From Cellulomonas sp. WB94 (lineage in GTDB: Bacteria; Actinomycetota; Actinomycetes; Actinomycetales; Cellulomonadaceae): 64,000 nucleotides of DNA. Of the stretch, positions 27,715 through 35,756 are shown piece by piece. The stretch lies in contig NZ_QEES01000002.1 in NCBI RefSeq assembly GCF_003115775.1, forward strand, positions 1,364,001 to 1,428,000, in the 5' to 3' direction. Below the pieces are notes generated by a model, which saw nothing but the letters and a program-made list of their open reading frames with translations, searched no databases and was not told the DNA's origin. The translations under genes were made by a program, and so were the position numbers. Each line of letters begins with the position of its first letter. Position 1 is the stretch's first letter.

Positions 27715-28658
27715 CCTGACGCTGCGTCCTGGTCGCCACGGCCGTCGCGAGTGAGGCCGACGACCAGAGCTGCGAGCTCGCGCGCCGCCGGGGCCGGCTG
27801 TCGCCCCCGCGCCCAGACCATGCGCAGCTCGCGCCGCAGGTCGACGCCCTCGACCTGCACCTCGCGCAGCGTGCCGAGCGCGAGCTCGGCCGCGACCGTC
27901 AGCGCCGAGAGCACCGCGACCGAGCGGCCTCCCTGCACGACCGACTTCACCGCGGCCGTCGAGCCGAGCTGGGCCGGCGTACTGACCAACGGGTGACCTG
28001 CCGCCTCGAGAGCACGTTCGAGCGTCGCCCGGGTCCCGGAGCCGGCCTCACGCAGCACGAGCGGCGCGGCGGCCAGCTCCGCAGCTCCGACCGCGCGGTC
28101 GAGCGCGGCCCACGGGTGCCCCGGCGCCGCCACGACCAGCAACGTGTCATGACCGATCGTCCTGGACCGCAGCCCGTCAGCGAGGTCCGGGCCTTCGATG
28201 AACCCCAGGTCCGCCCGCCCGTGCAGGACCGCCTCCATCACGTCACGTGAGTTGGCCACGTCGAGGTCGACGACGGCCGCCCCGGCCGGCCGGGCCGAGA
28301 GCCAGTGCGGCACGAGGTACTCCGCGATGGTCATGCTCGCCGCGACGGTGAGGCGGCCTCCCTGCTCCGACCGCAGCGCCGTGACCTCCCCCTCGAAGGC
28401 GTCCGACGCTGCGATGACGTCCGCGGCCCGCCCGACGACCCGTCGTCCCAGCTCGGTCAGCACGGTGCCGGACGGCGATCGGGTGACCAGGGTGAGCCCG
28501 GTCTGGCGTTCGAGGCGCCGCAGACCGGCACTGAGCGACGGCTGCGCGATGCCGAGAGCGTGCGCCGCGGCGGTGATCGAGCCGTGGGCCTCGATCGCGA
28601 CGAGCAGCTCGAGGGCGGCGAGCGGTGTCCGCCGGCTCGCGACGGGATCCGTGGTCAT
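27675..28658 (-). CDS. LysR-family regulator, YeiE-like
   Basis: A 327-aa LysR-type regulator. The DNA-binding part (residues 12-70) shows LAALELLVAIEAHGSITAAA and PSLSAGLRRLERQTGLTL. The effector domain follows, with VANSRDVMEAVLHGRADLGF and PLVLREAGSGTRATLERAL (the E-x-G-S-G-T-R anion-binding loop of the CysB/CbbR/YeiE subgroup). It is divergent from a YeiH-type transporter, the classic YeiE-YeiH arrangement, so it probably activates that gene. The 3' end overlaps the convergent LuxR gene for 40 bp. Confidence 0.88.
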   Translation of the reverse strand: MTTDPVASRRTPLAALELLVAIEAHGSITAAAHALGIAQPSLSAGLRRLERQTGLTLVTRSPSGTVLTELGRRVVGRAADVIAASDAFEGEVTALRSEQGGRLTVAASMTIAEYLVPHWLSARPAGAAVVDLDVANSRDVMEAVLHGRADLGFIEGPDLADGLRSRTIGHDTLLVVAAPGHPWAALDRAVGAAELAAAPLVLREAGSGTRATLERALEAAGHPLVSTPAQLGSTAAVKSVVQGGRSVAVLSALTVAAELALGTLREVQVEGVDLRRELRMVWARGRQPAPAARELAALVVGLTRDGRGDQDAASGQRKPFASAQATA

Positions 28659-28728
28659 AGCCTCAGGCTAGGGGTCGACAGCGAGGTCGGGGTTCTGCGG
28701 GGGCCGCCCGTCGACCAGAGTCGTCCAG

Positions 28729-29853
28729 GTGACCCCGCCCCACCCGCTCGCCCCCGCGGCGCCGCCCGTCGTCCCGCACGTGGAGGTCCCGACGCCGCGA
28801 GTGCCCCCACCGTCGTCGCTGTCCCTGCCTACGCCGCGACGACGCGGGCGGGGCGACGACGCGCTCCCCCGTCCGCAGTCGGTGGTCCCCGGGGCACTCG
28901 CGGCGCTCGCCGTGTCCGGCGCGTGCCTCGCGCTCACCTTGACGGCCCCCGCGGCACCGGCCCTGCTCGTCGCCATCGTGCTCGGCGTGGTCGCGCGAGC
29001 GGCGCATGCGGTCCCCGCATCGTTCGAGCGCGGACTGGCCTGGGTCGGTCGACGCGTGCTCCGGACCGGCGTCGTCCTGCTGGGCCTCCAGCTCTCCGCG
29101 CGCGACGTGCTCGCGCTCGGGCCGCCTGAGCTCGGCGTGCTGGTCGTCACGGTCGCGACGACCTTCAGCGCGACCCTGTGGCTCGGGCGCCGGCTCCGGG
29201 TCGGTCGGTCCCTCACGCTCCTGGTGGCGACCGGCTTCTCGATCTGCGGCGCGGCCGCCGTCGCCGCGATGAGCCCCGTTGCGGACGCCGAGGACGACGA
29301 CGTCGCGACAGCCGTCGCGCTCGTCACGCTCTACGGCAGCGTCGCGATCCTCGTCGTCCCGGTGGTCGCGCGGGCCGCCCGCCTGAGCGATCGCACCGCG
29401 GGGCTGTGGGCGGGCATGTCGGTCCATGAGGTCGCGCAGGTGGTCGCAGCGGCCGGTGCGGTCTCCGCGGCCGCGCTCTCGGTCGCCGTCGTCGCGAAGC
29501 TCGCGCGGGTCGTCCTCCTCGCCCCGCTCGTGACCGCGGTCGGCGTGGTCCGACGTCGCGGAGGCGCCCGCTCGGGGGGCGCCGCCGTCCCGGTCGTGCC
29601 GCTGTTCGTCATCGGCTTCCTCGTCGCGGTCGCCGTCCGGACCGTCGGGGGCGTGCCCGACGTCGCCGTCCCCGTCGTGCACGGCGCCACGACTCTCGCG
29701 CTCGGAGCGGCGATGGTCGGTCTCGGCACCCAGGTGCACGTGGCACGGCTGGCCCGGTCGGGCGGACGGGCCGTCCTCCTCGGCGCGGTCGCGACGACCG
29801 TCGCGATGACCGTCAGCCTCGGGGGGCTGCTGGCCGTGGGTGCCCTCGGCTGA
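28729..29853 (+). CDS. YeiH-family putative sulfate/anion exporter
   Basis: A 374-aa membrane protein with about ten helices. YeiH/PF03601 landmarks are VVARAAHAVPASFERGLAWVGRRVLRTGVVLLG (split helix region 90-120), the conserved TGFSICGAAAVAAMSPV, LYGSVAILVVPV, GMSVHEVAQVVAAAGAV and the late ALGAAMVGLGTQV. A 50-residue Pro/Arg-rich cytoplasmic N-terminus precedes the first helix. The GTG start lies 70 bp from the divergent LysR regulator. E. coli YeiH is thought to export sulfate; substrate here is inferred by family only. Confidence 0.85.
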   Translation: MTPPHPLAPAAPPVVPHVEVPTPRVPPPSSLSLPTPRRRGRGDDALPRPQSVVPGALAALAVSGACLALTLTAPAAPALLVAIVLGVVARAAHAVPASFERGLAWVGRRVLRTGVVLLGLQLSARDVLALGPPELGVLVVTVATTFSATLWLGRRLRVGRSLTLLVATGFSICGAAAVAAMSPVADAEDDDVATAVALVTLYGSVAILVVPVVARAARLSDRTAGLWAGMSVHEVAQVVAAAGAVSAAALSVAVVAKLARVVLLAPLVTAVGVVRRRGGARSGGAAVPVVPLFVIGFLVAVAVRTVGGVPDVAVPVVHGATTLALGAAMVGLGTQVHVARLARSGGRAVLLGAVATTVAMTVSLGGLLAVGALG

Positions 29854-29879
29854 CCTGTCGACCTGACAGACTCGCTGGC

Positions 29880-30302
29880 ATGAACCCGCCCGTGCTCGTC
29901 GTGGCCGCCGCCATCGTCGACGACCTCGACGACCCGCGTGAGCTCCTGACGGCACGGCGCGCCGTGCCCGCGAGCCTCGCGGGGCGCTGGGAGTTCCCCG
30001 GCGGGAAGGTCGACGACGGGGAGTCCCCCGAGGAGGCACTGCACCGCGAGATCCGTGAGGAGCTCGGGGTCCGGATCTCGCTCGGCCCCGAGCTCGTCGG
30101 GCCGGACGACGGCGCCTGGCTGCTCTCGGAGCAGTACACGATGCGGCTCTGGCTGGCCGAGCTCCAGGACGGCACCCCGGAGCCGCTCGTCGAGCACGAC
30201 CGCGTGCAGTGGCTGCCCGTCGGGCACTGGATGACGGTGCCCTGGCTGGACGCCGACGTGCGCATCGTCGAGGCGCTCGCCGCTCGCCACGCATCGCTCT
30301 GA
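29880..30302 (+). CDS. MutT-like Nudix hydrolase
   Basis: A 140-aa (deoxy)nucleoside triphosphate pyrophosphohydrolase. The Nudix box is complete: GKVDDGESPEEALHREIREE followed by L-G-V (G-x5-E-x7-R-E-U-x-E-E-x-G-U). Flanking motifs WEFPGGK and the late VQWLPVGHW are those of MutT-type 8-oxo-dGTPases, which sanitise the nucleotide pool. The ATG follows the YeiH gene by 26 bp. The CIRCE element of the next gene starts 5 bp after its stop. Confidence 0.9.
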   Translation: MNPPVLVVAAAIVDDLDDPRELLTARRAVPASLAGRWEFPGGKVDDGESPEEALHREIREELGVRISLGPELVGPDDGAWLLSEQYTMRLWLAELQDGTPEPLVEHDRVQWLPVGHWMTVPWLDADVRIVEALAARHASL

Positions 30303-30306
30303 GGCC

Positions 30307-30331
30307 TGGCACTCGCGCTCGACGAGTGCCA
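30307..30331 (+). promoter_or_regulatory. CIRCE element (HrcA operator)
   Basis: TGGCACTC-n9-GAGTGCCA, a perfect 8-bp inverted repeat with the exact 9-bp spacing of the CIRCE consensus (GCACTC-n9-GAGTGC). It lies about 100 bp before the Hsp20 gene. HrcA repression, released by heat or protein-folding stress, is therefore expected. Confidence 0.85.
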
Positions 30332-30432
30332 AAATTGAAGGCGTAGCCGCCCGGCCCCGCACGACTTTCCGGGTCGGGCCCGTTCCGAGGCATCGGGCGG
30401 TCCGGTGCCTCACCTTCAGGGAGGTGATGGGT

Positions 30433-30882
30433 GTGGCTACGCGATTCGACCCATTCCAGGACATGGACCGGCTTGTCGGCGAGATGTTCGGGTCCGCCCG
30501 AGCAGCAGCGACGATGCCGATGGACTTCTTCCGTTCCGGTGACCACTACGTCCTGCACTGCGACCTGCCCGGTGTCGACCCCGGCACGATCGACCTCAAC
30601 GTCGAGGACCGCACGCTCACGCTCCGTGCCCAGCGGTCCGCCGACGAGCACGACGTGCAGTGGTTCCTCCGTGAACGCGCCACCGGCTCGTACGTCCGCC
30701 AGATCACCGTGGGCCGCGGCATGGCCCTCGACAAGATCGACGCGACGTACACCGACGGCGTGCTGACGCTCAGCATCCCCGTCTCCGAGGATGCGAAGCC
30801 GCGCAAGATCGAGGTCCAGCACGGCAGCCAGCCCGCGACGATCACCCAGACGACCGAGCACACGGCCGAGCACACGGCCTAG
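30433..30882 (+). CDS. Hsp20/alpha-crystallin small heat-shock protein
   Basis: A 149-aa ATP-independent holdase. The alpha-crystallin domain (about 30-125) has MDFFRSGDHYVLHCDLPGVD, IDLNVEDRTLTLRAQR, the conserved RATGSYVRQITVG turn and DGVLTLSIPV (the G-V-L strand). The C-terminal tail carries repeated T-E-H-T-A but no clear I-x-I. I prefer the GTG at 30433, 8 nt after GGAGG; the ATG at 30427 is too close to it. A CIRCE element upstream puts it under HrcA, and a double terminator separates it from convergent metE. Confidence 0.92.
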   Translation: MATRFDPFQDMDRLVGEMFGSARAAATMPMDFFRSGDHYVLHCDLPGVDPGTIDLNVEDRTLTLRAQRSADEHDVQWFLRERATGSYVRQITVGRGMALDKIDATYTDGVLTLSIPVSEDAKPRKIEVQHGSQPATITQTTEHTAEHTA

Positions 30883-30962
30883 TCGTCGTCGCGTGAACCC
30901 GTCCGACGGACCGTGCGACGGTTCAGCAGTGAGCTAGCGCGCGGCCACGGGCTGAGACCGGT

Positions 30963-30992
30963 GGCCCGGGTGGGTGGGAGCCCGCCCGGGCC
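30963..30992. terminator. First of two hairpins between hsp20 and metE
   Basis: GGCCCGGGTGGG (30963-30974) pairs with CCCGCCCGGGCC (30981-30992) with one G-U step and a 6-nt loop. It lies 80 bp after the Hsp20 stop and 3' to the metE terminator. Confidence 0.55.
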
Positions 30993-31006
30993 ATCCAGCC
31001 CGTGCA

Positions 31007-31050
31007 GACGCCGAGCCCCGGTCGAGCCAGGCCGACCGGGGCTCGGCGTC
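31007..31050. terminator. Perfect 17-bp hairpin between convergent hsp20 and metE
   Basis: Arms 31007-31023 and 31034-31050 (GACGCCGAGCCCCGGTC and its exact complement) around a 10-nt loop, 20 bp beyond the metE stop. The symmetry makes it usable from both sides. Confidence 0.75.
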
Positions 31051-31069
31051 GTTCACGCCGCGTTCGCGC

Positions 31070-33418
31070 TCAGAGGGTCGCGCGGACCGCCCGCGTCGCG
31101 GCGAGCATGTGCTCGAGCGACGGGTTGACCTCCTCGTAGCGGCGGGTCTTGAGCCCGCAGTCGGGGTTGACCCACAGCTGGTCCGCGTCGATCGACCTCA
31201 CGGCCTCGGCCAGCAGCTCGGTGACCTCGCCCTCGGTCGGGACCCGCGGCGAGTGGATGTCGTAGACGCCCGGACCGATGCCGCGCGCGTAGCCGGCACC
31301 CGCGATGTCCCCGATGATCTCCATCTTCGAGCGCGCCGCCTCGATCGACGTCACGTCGGCGTCGAGGCCGTCGATCGCGCCGATGATCTCGCCGAACTCC
31401 GAGTAGCACAGGTGCGTGTGGATCTGGGTGTCCGGGCGGACGCCCGACGTCGCGAGGGTGAACGAGCGGACCGACCAGTCGAGGTAGGCCGCGTGGTCGG
31501 CCGCCTTGAGCGGCAGCAGCTCCCGCAGCGCAGGCTCGTCGACCTGCACGACGGCGATCCCGGCAGCCTCGAGGTCCTCGATCTCGTCGCGCAGCGCGAG
31601 CGCGACCTGGTTCGCGGTGTCGGCGAGCGGCTGGTCGTCGCGCACGAACGACCACGCAAGGATCGTGACCGGGCCCGTGAGCATGCCCTTGACCGGCTTC
31701 GTCGTGAGCGACTGCGTGTACGTCGTCCACGCGACCGTGATCGGCGCGGGCCGCGACACGTCGCCCCACAGGATCGACGGCCGCGTGCAGCGCGAGCCGT
31801 AGGACTGCACCCAGCCGTTCTGCGTGACCGCGAACCCGTCGAGGTTCTCGGCGAAGTACTGCACCATGTCGTTGCGCTCGGGCTCACCGTGGACGAGGAC
31901 GTCGAGGCCGATGGCCTCCTGGAGCTCGACGACGCGGCGGATCTCGGCGCGCATCTCGTCCTCGTACTGCTCGGTCGTGAGGTCGCCCTTCGCGTGGGCT
32001 GCGCGCGCCTTGCGGATCTCCGGCGTCTGCGGGAACGAGCCGATGGTGGTCGTCGGCAGCGGCGGTAGCGCGAGACGCGCGGCCTGGGCCGACCGGCGCT
32101 CGGCGAACGGACCGCGGTGGAACTCGCCCTCGGTCAGCGCGGCCACGCGCTCCCGGACCTCGGGACGCACGACGCCGGGCGCAGCGGCGCGCGACCGGAC
32201 CGCGTCGCCGGCCGCGAGCAGCTCGGCGTGGATCGCCTCGCGCCCCTCGGTCAGGCCCTCGGCGAGCGTGACGACCTCCGCGACCTTCTGGTCGGCGAAC
32301 GCGAGCCATCCGCGCAGCGTCGGGTCGAGGGCGGGCTCGTCCTCGACGGTGTGCGGGACGTGGAACAGGGACGTCGAGGTCCCGGCGGCGACCTGGGCCG
32401 CGCCGAGCGTCTCGAGCTGCTCGAGGACCTGCAGCTTCGTGTCGAGGTCCGCGCGCCAGATGTTGTGACCGTCGATCACGCCGCCGACGACGACCTTCGA
32501 GGTCAGCCCCTTCACCGCGACGGTCGGTGCCGCACCGCGGACGAGGTCGAGCGCGATGCCCTCGACGTCGGTCGCGGCCAGCACGCCGAGCGCGGCACCG
32601 AGGTCGCCGTACGGGGCCGCGACGAGGATCGCCGGGCGGTCGGGGCGAGCCAGCTCGGTCGCGAGCACCCGGTAGGCCTCGGTGACCGCGGCGCGGACGG
32701 CCTCGGGCGTCACGGTGAGCGAGTCCGAGACGAGCGCGGGCTCGTCGAGCTGGACCCAGGTCGCGCCGGCCGCGGCCAGGTCGCGCAGGAGGTCGACGTA
32801 GACGGGCAGCAGGTCCGCGAGGCGGTCGAGCGGCTCGAAGCCCTCGGGGGCTCCCTCGGTGGGCTTCGCGAGCGCGAGGTACGTGACGGGTCCGACGAGG
32901 ACCGGGCGCGTGAGCACGCCGTCCGCGAGGCCCTCGGCGAACTCGCGCACGGGACGGTCGCTCGCGTACCGGAACGTCGTCTCCGGGCCGATCTCGGGGA
33001 CCAGGTAGTGGTAGTTCGTGTCGAACCACTTGGTCATCTCGAGCGGCAGGTCGTCGCCGCGGCCGCGCGCGACCGTCGAGTAGCCCGCGAGGTCGAGGCG
33101 GCCGTCGGCGTCGGCCAGGTCCGCGAACCGGGCCGGCACTGCGCCCACGACGGCCGTCGTGTCGAGCACATGGTCGTAGAACGAGAACGCGCTCGGGATC
33201 GCGGGGACGTCGGTGCGCAGCCCCAGCCCGGCGAGACGGGCGCGGGTCTGCTTGCGCAGGCCAGCGGCCACGGCCTCGACGTCGTCGGCGGACGTCTTGC
33301 CTGCCCAGAAGGCCTCGAGGGCCTTCTTGAGCTCACGGTGGGGCCCGATCCTCGGGTAGCCGAGGATCGTGCCCGCCGGGAACTCGGGGACGGCGGGTGT
33401 GGTGGTCGTGCTGGTCAT
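31070..33418 (-). CDS. metE: Cobalamin-independent methionine synthase
   Basis: Transfers the methyl group from 5-methyl-tetrahydropteroyl-triglutamate to homocysteine. 782 aa, full length. The N-terminal folate half begins LGYPRIGPHRELKKALEAFW. The C-terminal half carries the zinc ligands: His and Cys in IHTHLCYSEFG, Glu in this half and Cys in WVNPDCGLKTR. DVLVHGEPERNDMVQYF and QVDEPALRELLPL are family signatures. The ATG is 2 bp after the metF stop with GAGGGG as ribosome site, so it is the second gene of a metF-metE operon below a SAM-type riboswitch. Confidence 0.97.
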   Translation of the reverse strand: MTSTTTTPAVPEFPAGTILGYPRIGPHRELKKALEAFWAGKTSADDVEAVAAGLRKQTRARLAGLGLRTDVPAIPSAFSFYDHVLDTTAVVGAVPARFADLADADGRLDLAGYSTVARGRGDDLPLEMTKWFDTNYHYLVPEIGPETTFRYASDRPVREFAEGLADGVLTRPVLVGPVTYLALAKPTEGAPEGFEPLDRLADLLPVYVDLLRDLAAAGATWVQLDEPALVSDSLTVTPEAVRAAVTEAYRVLATELARPDRPAILVAAPYGDLGAALGVLAATDVEGIALDLVRGAAPTVAVKGLTSKVVVGGVIDGHNIWRADLDTKLQVLEQLETLGAAQVAAGTSTSLFHVPHTVEDEPALDPTLRGWLAFADQKVAEVVTLAEGLTEGREAIHAELLAAGDAVRSRAAAPGVVRPEVRERVAALTEGEFHRGPFAERRSAQAARLALPPLPTTTIGSFPQTPEIRKARAAHAKGDLTTEQYEDEMRAEIRRVVELQEAIGLDVLVHGEPERNDMVQYFAENLDGFAVTQNGWVQSYGSRCTRPSILWGDVSRPAPITVAWTTYTQSLTTKPVKGMLTGPVTILAWSFVRDDQPLADTANQVALALRDEIEDLEAAGIAVVQVDEPALRELLPLKAADHAAYLDWSVRSFTLATSGVRPDTQIHTHLCYSEFGEIIGAIDGLDADVTSIEAARSKMEIIGDIAGAGYARGIGPGVYDIHSPRVPTEGEVTELLAEAVRSIDADQLWVNPDCGLKTRRYEEVNPSLEHMLAATRAVRATL

Positions 33419-33420
33419 GA

Positions 33421-34527
33421 TCAGCCCCTCGGAGAGTGGTCGGTCTGGGGTGCGGCGACCTGCGGCTCGCTGGCCTGGTCGGGAGCTGTCGGAGCTCCCC
33501 CGCCGAGGTGTGCACCCTCGAGCAGGTCAAGTGCGGCGTGATGCGTGTTGAACGTGTAGATGTGGACGCCGGGGGCGCCGCCGTCGAGGACGCCGTTGAC
33601 GAGGTCGACGCTCGCACGGATCCCGATGCGGTGCCGCTCGATCTCGTCGTCCACCGAGCCGAGCAGCGCGAGCAGGTCGCGTGGCACCGGGACGCCCGTG
33701 AGGCCCTCGACGCGCAGGAGGCGGGCCGGGTCGGTCGTCGGGATGATGCCCGGGATGATCGGGATGGTCACGCCCGCCGTGCGCGCCTCGGCCACGAGCT
33801 CGAGGTACGCCGACGCCTCGTAGAAGACCTGCGTGATCGCGAAGTCGGCGCCGGCCTCCTGCTTGGCGAGCAGCGCCGCGACGTCCTGCGCACGCGTGCT
33901 CCCCGTGCCGGCGTTGCCGCGAGGGAACGCCGCGACGGCGATCGAGAGCGGCCGGACGGTGGCGCGGACCTTCTGCGCGGGGCTCGTGGAGCATCGGCGG
34001 GCCTCGATCTCGCGGAGCAGCTCGACGAGCTCGGCGGCCGTCGACAGACCCTGCGGGTGCGGGTGCCAGTCCGGCTCGTCGAGGGGCGGGTCGCCCCGCA
34101 GCGCGAGGAACGAGCGCACGCCCTCGTCGAGGAACTCCTCGACGACCGCCGTGACCTCGTCGCGCGAGGTCCCGACGCAGGTCAGGTGCGCGATCGGGTT
34201 GAGGGACGTCTCGCGGAGCAGACGGCGCACGAGCCCGCGCGTCGTGTCGCGGGTCTTGCCCGACGCGCCGTACGTGACCGAGACGAAGTCCGGGCGTGCG
34301 GCACCGAGCGCCTCGATCGTCGCCCAGAGCTTGGGGGCGGCGTCGGGGTTGCGCGGCGGGAACAGCTCGAACGAGACCGTCGGGCGGTCGATGGGCGCGA
34401 GGGTGGCCCGGTGCCGGGGCGCCGCCTCGGTGCGGGCGTCGACCGACGCCTCGGGTGTGGCGGTCACGGCGAGACCCCGGACGGGGTCCACGGACACGGT
34501 GCCGAGCAGATCATGGTTCAACTCCAT
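33421..34527 (-). CDS. metF: 5,10-methylenetetrahydrofolate reductase
   Basis: A flavin enzyme making 5-methyl-tetrahydrofolate, the methyl donor for the adjacent MetE. Landmarks are TVSFELFPPRNPDAAPKLW, DFVSVTYGASGKT, LALRGDPPLDEPDW, IAVAAFPRGNAG, FAITQVFYEASAY and IPIIPGIIPTTDP. At 368 aa it has about 50 extra N-terminal and 25 extra C-terminal residues compared with E. coli MetF. The ATG at 34527 lies at the very 3' edge of the riboswitch. Later GTG starts (for example that giving V-T-A-T-P-E) would shorten the extension and cannot be excluded. Confidence 0.93.
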   Translation of the reverse strand: MELNHDLLGTVSVDPVRGLAVTATPEASVDARTEAAPRHRATLAPIDRPTVSFELFPPRNPDAAPKLWATIEALGAARPDFVSVTYGASGKTRDTTRGLVRRLLRETSLNPIAHLTCVGTSRDEVTAVVEEFLDEGVRSFLALRGDPPLDEPDWHPHPQGLSTAAELVELLREIEARRCSTSPAQKVRATVRPLSIAVAAFPRGNAGTGSTRAQDVAALLAKQEAGADFAITQVFYEASAYLELVAEARTAGVTIPIIPGIIPTTDPARLLRVEGLTGVPVPRDLLALLGSVDDEIERHRIGIRASVDLVNGVLDGGAPGVHIYTFNTHHAALDLLEGAHLGGGAPTAPDQASEPQVAAPQTDHSPRG

Positions 34528-34625
34528 CGGGCCTGGCGGAAGCACCCACACCCTCGCTCGAGGGGGGTTGCTGCGGCGTCAGTGAGCCAGGACTCTCGAC
34601 CGCTCTGGATGGTGGCCCGATGCTA
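34524..34625 (-). promoter_or_regulatory. SAM-I/IV-type riboswitch upstream of metF-metE
   Basis: Read on the minus strand, the leader holds AGAGCGGTCGAGAG, TCCTGGCTC, GACGCCGCAGCAACC, a CCCTC-gagc-GAGGG hairpin and GGGTGCTTCC, in the order of the SAM-I/SAM-IV clan core (kink-turn, G-C-A-A-C-C and G-G-T-G-C). The P4 hairpin of SAM-I is absent, which fits the actinobacterial SAM-I/IV variant. The closing helix can form from CATCGGGCC (34614-34622) and GGCCCGATG (34525-34533), or from the shorter CCATC/GATGG; both include the metF ATG. SAM binding would then hide the start codon. Confidence 0.78.
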
Positions 34626-34709
34626 GACCCATCCCGGATGCTGAGCAACGCTTCTCAACTGGCGAGATACTCCGGTCCCGCGATCTGGTTGCCGGAGCGC
34701 GCCGGACCG

Positions 34710-35342
34710 TCAGCGCGCCAGAACCACGCGGCACCCGGCCAGATGGTCGTCGACCAGGCCGCACGCCTGCATGGAAGCGTAGGCGGTCGTCGGCCCGATG
34801 AACCGGAAACCCAGGCTCTTGAGCTCACGAGCGAGGGCCTTCGACTTGTCGGTCAGGCTCGGGACGTCGGCCCACGTGACCGGGCGCTCGCGCCCGAGCG
34901 CGACCGGGGCGTGCGACCAGACCACCTCGTCCAGGGTGCGGCCCGACTCGACGAGCGCGAGCAGCGCACGGGCGTTCGCCACCGTGGCCTCGATCTTCGC
35001 GCGGTTGCGCACGATCCCGGCGTCCGACAGCAGGCGCGCGACGTCGGCCTCGCCGAAGCGCGCGACGAGCTCGGGGTCGAAGCCTTCGAAGGCCGCGCGG
35101 AACGCCGGGCGCTTGCGCAGCACCGTGATCCACGACAGCCCGGACTGGAAGCCCTCGAGGGCGATGCGCTCGAACAGCGCACGGTCGCCGTGGACCGCCA
35201 CCCCCCACTCGTCGTCGTGGTACGCCTCGTACAGCGGGTCGCCGTCACCGAAGCAGCGCGGGGCAGCTGGCGGGCCGGGCTCGGTGGGTGCGGGCTCGGC
35301 GCGTTCAGGGCCGGTGGGTGCGGGCGGCGTGTCAGCGGTCAT
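34710..35342 (-). CDS. tag: DNA-3-methyladenine glycosylase I
   Basis: Excises 3-methyladenine from alkylated DNA in base-excision repair. 210 aa. After a 28-residue Pro/Ala-rich leader come the zinc ligands: Cys in RCFGDGDPLYEAYHDDEWGV together with its His, and the pair His/Cys in VDDHLAGC at the C-terminus. The catalytic region is ALEGFQSGLSWITVLRKRPA and the pocket segment is GFRFIGPTTAYASMQACG. It ends 85 bp upstream of the metF riboswitch. No alkylation-response gene is adjacent. Confidence 0.93.
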   Translation of the reverse strand: MTADTPPAPTGPERAEPAPTEPGPPAAPRCFGDGDPLYEAYHDDEWGVAVHGDRALFERIALEGFQSGLSWITVLRKRPAFRAAFEGFDPELVARFGEADVARLLSDAGIVRNRAKIEATVANARALLALVESGRTLDEVVWSHAPVALGRERPVTWADVPSLTDKSKALARELKSLGFRFIGPTTAYASMQACGLVDDHLAGCRVVLAR

Positions 35343-35411
35343 GCGTGGAGTCTGCCGCCCAGGCCTGACAGCAGCGCGCGGTTCTCCACAGCTCTGCGGA
35401 CGCGCGGCGAC

Positions 35412-35627
35412 TCAGCGCTCGTCGTTGCGCCGCGTCGTCAGCGACTTCGGCTGGGCGGGGTTCCGCTGCCGCGGGACATCGAACCAGGCGTTCGGGGAAC
35501 CTGCGACGACCGATTCGAGGCCCTCCTGGACGGCGGCAAGGATCTGCTCGTCCGGGAGCGGGCTCGGGCCGGTCAGGGCGGCGAGCGCGTCCCGCTCCGC
35601 GTCGCTGCGGTCCGGTCCGTCAGTCAT
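35412..35627 (-). CDS. Small conserved hypothetical protein
   Basis: A 71-aa acidic-then-basic protein (M-T-D-G-P-D-R-S-D-A-E-R-D-A-L-A-A-L) with SPNAWFDVPRQRNPAQPK near the end; I do not recognise a domain. Codon use is typical for the genome. The ATG at 35627 is six bases after TAGGCT (plus strand 35634-35639), a perfect actinobacterial -10 box, so the mRNA was probably leaderless. The IS1634 element is inserted directly upstream of that box and has replaced the natural -35 region. Confidence 0.6.
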   Translation of the reverse strand: MTDGPDRSDAERDALAALTGPSPLPDEQILAAVQEGLESVVAGSPNAWFDVPRQRNPAQPKSLTTRRNDER

Positions 35628-35633
35628 GGCCGC

Positions 35634-35639
35634 AGCCTA
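35634..35639 (-). promoter_or_regulatory. -10 box of the small gene, cut off from its -35 by the IS
   Basis: TAGGCT on the minus strand ends six bases before the ATG at 35627. The 5-bp target duplication CCTAA (35636-35640) overlaps the box, and the IS begins at 35641. The -35 position is now IS sequence (about GTGGCA). Confidence 0.5.
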
Positions 35640-35640
35640 A

Positions 35641-35655
35641 CCTGACTCGTGCCAC
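35641..35655 (+). repeat. Left inverted repeat of the IS1634 element
   Basis: Matches the reverse complement of 37361-37375 at 14 of 15 positions; the mismatch is at position 3 (T versus C). Confidence 0.88.
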
Positions 35656-35756
35656 GTTCGGTCCTCGAGGGTGGGCGCGGGTCGCTGACCTGCTGTTTCG
35701 TTGTGCGCTCGGGTGCGATGTGGTCACTAAGAACCTCGTCGTGCAAGCCTTCGGGG

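Noticed and set aside
34524-34625. Assigning the metF leader to classical SAM-IV or to a cobalamin riboswitch
   Set aside because: The typical SAM-IV C-G-G-C-A-A-C-C-C-T-C-C core and any B12 box are absent; the SAM-I/IV-variant reading fits better.
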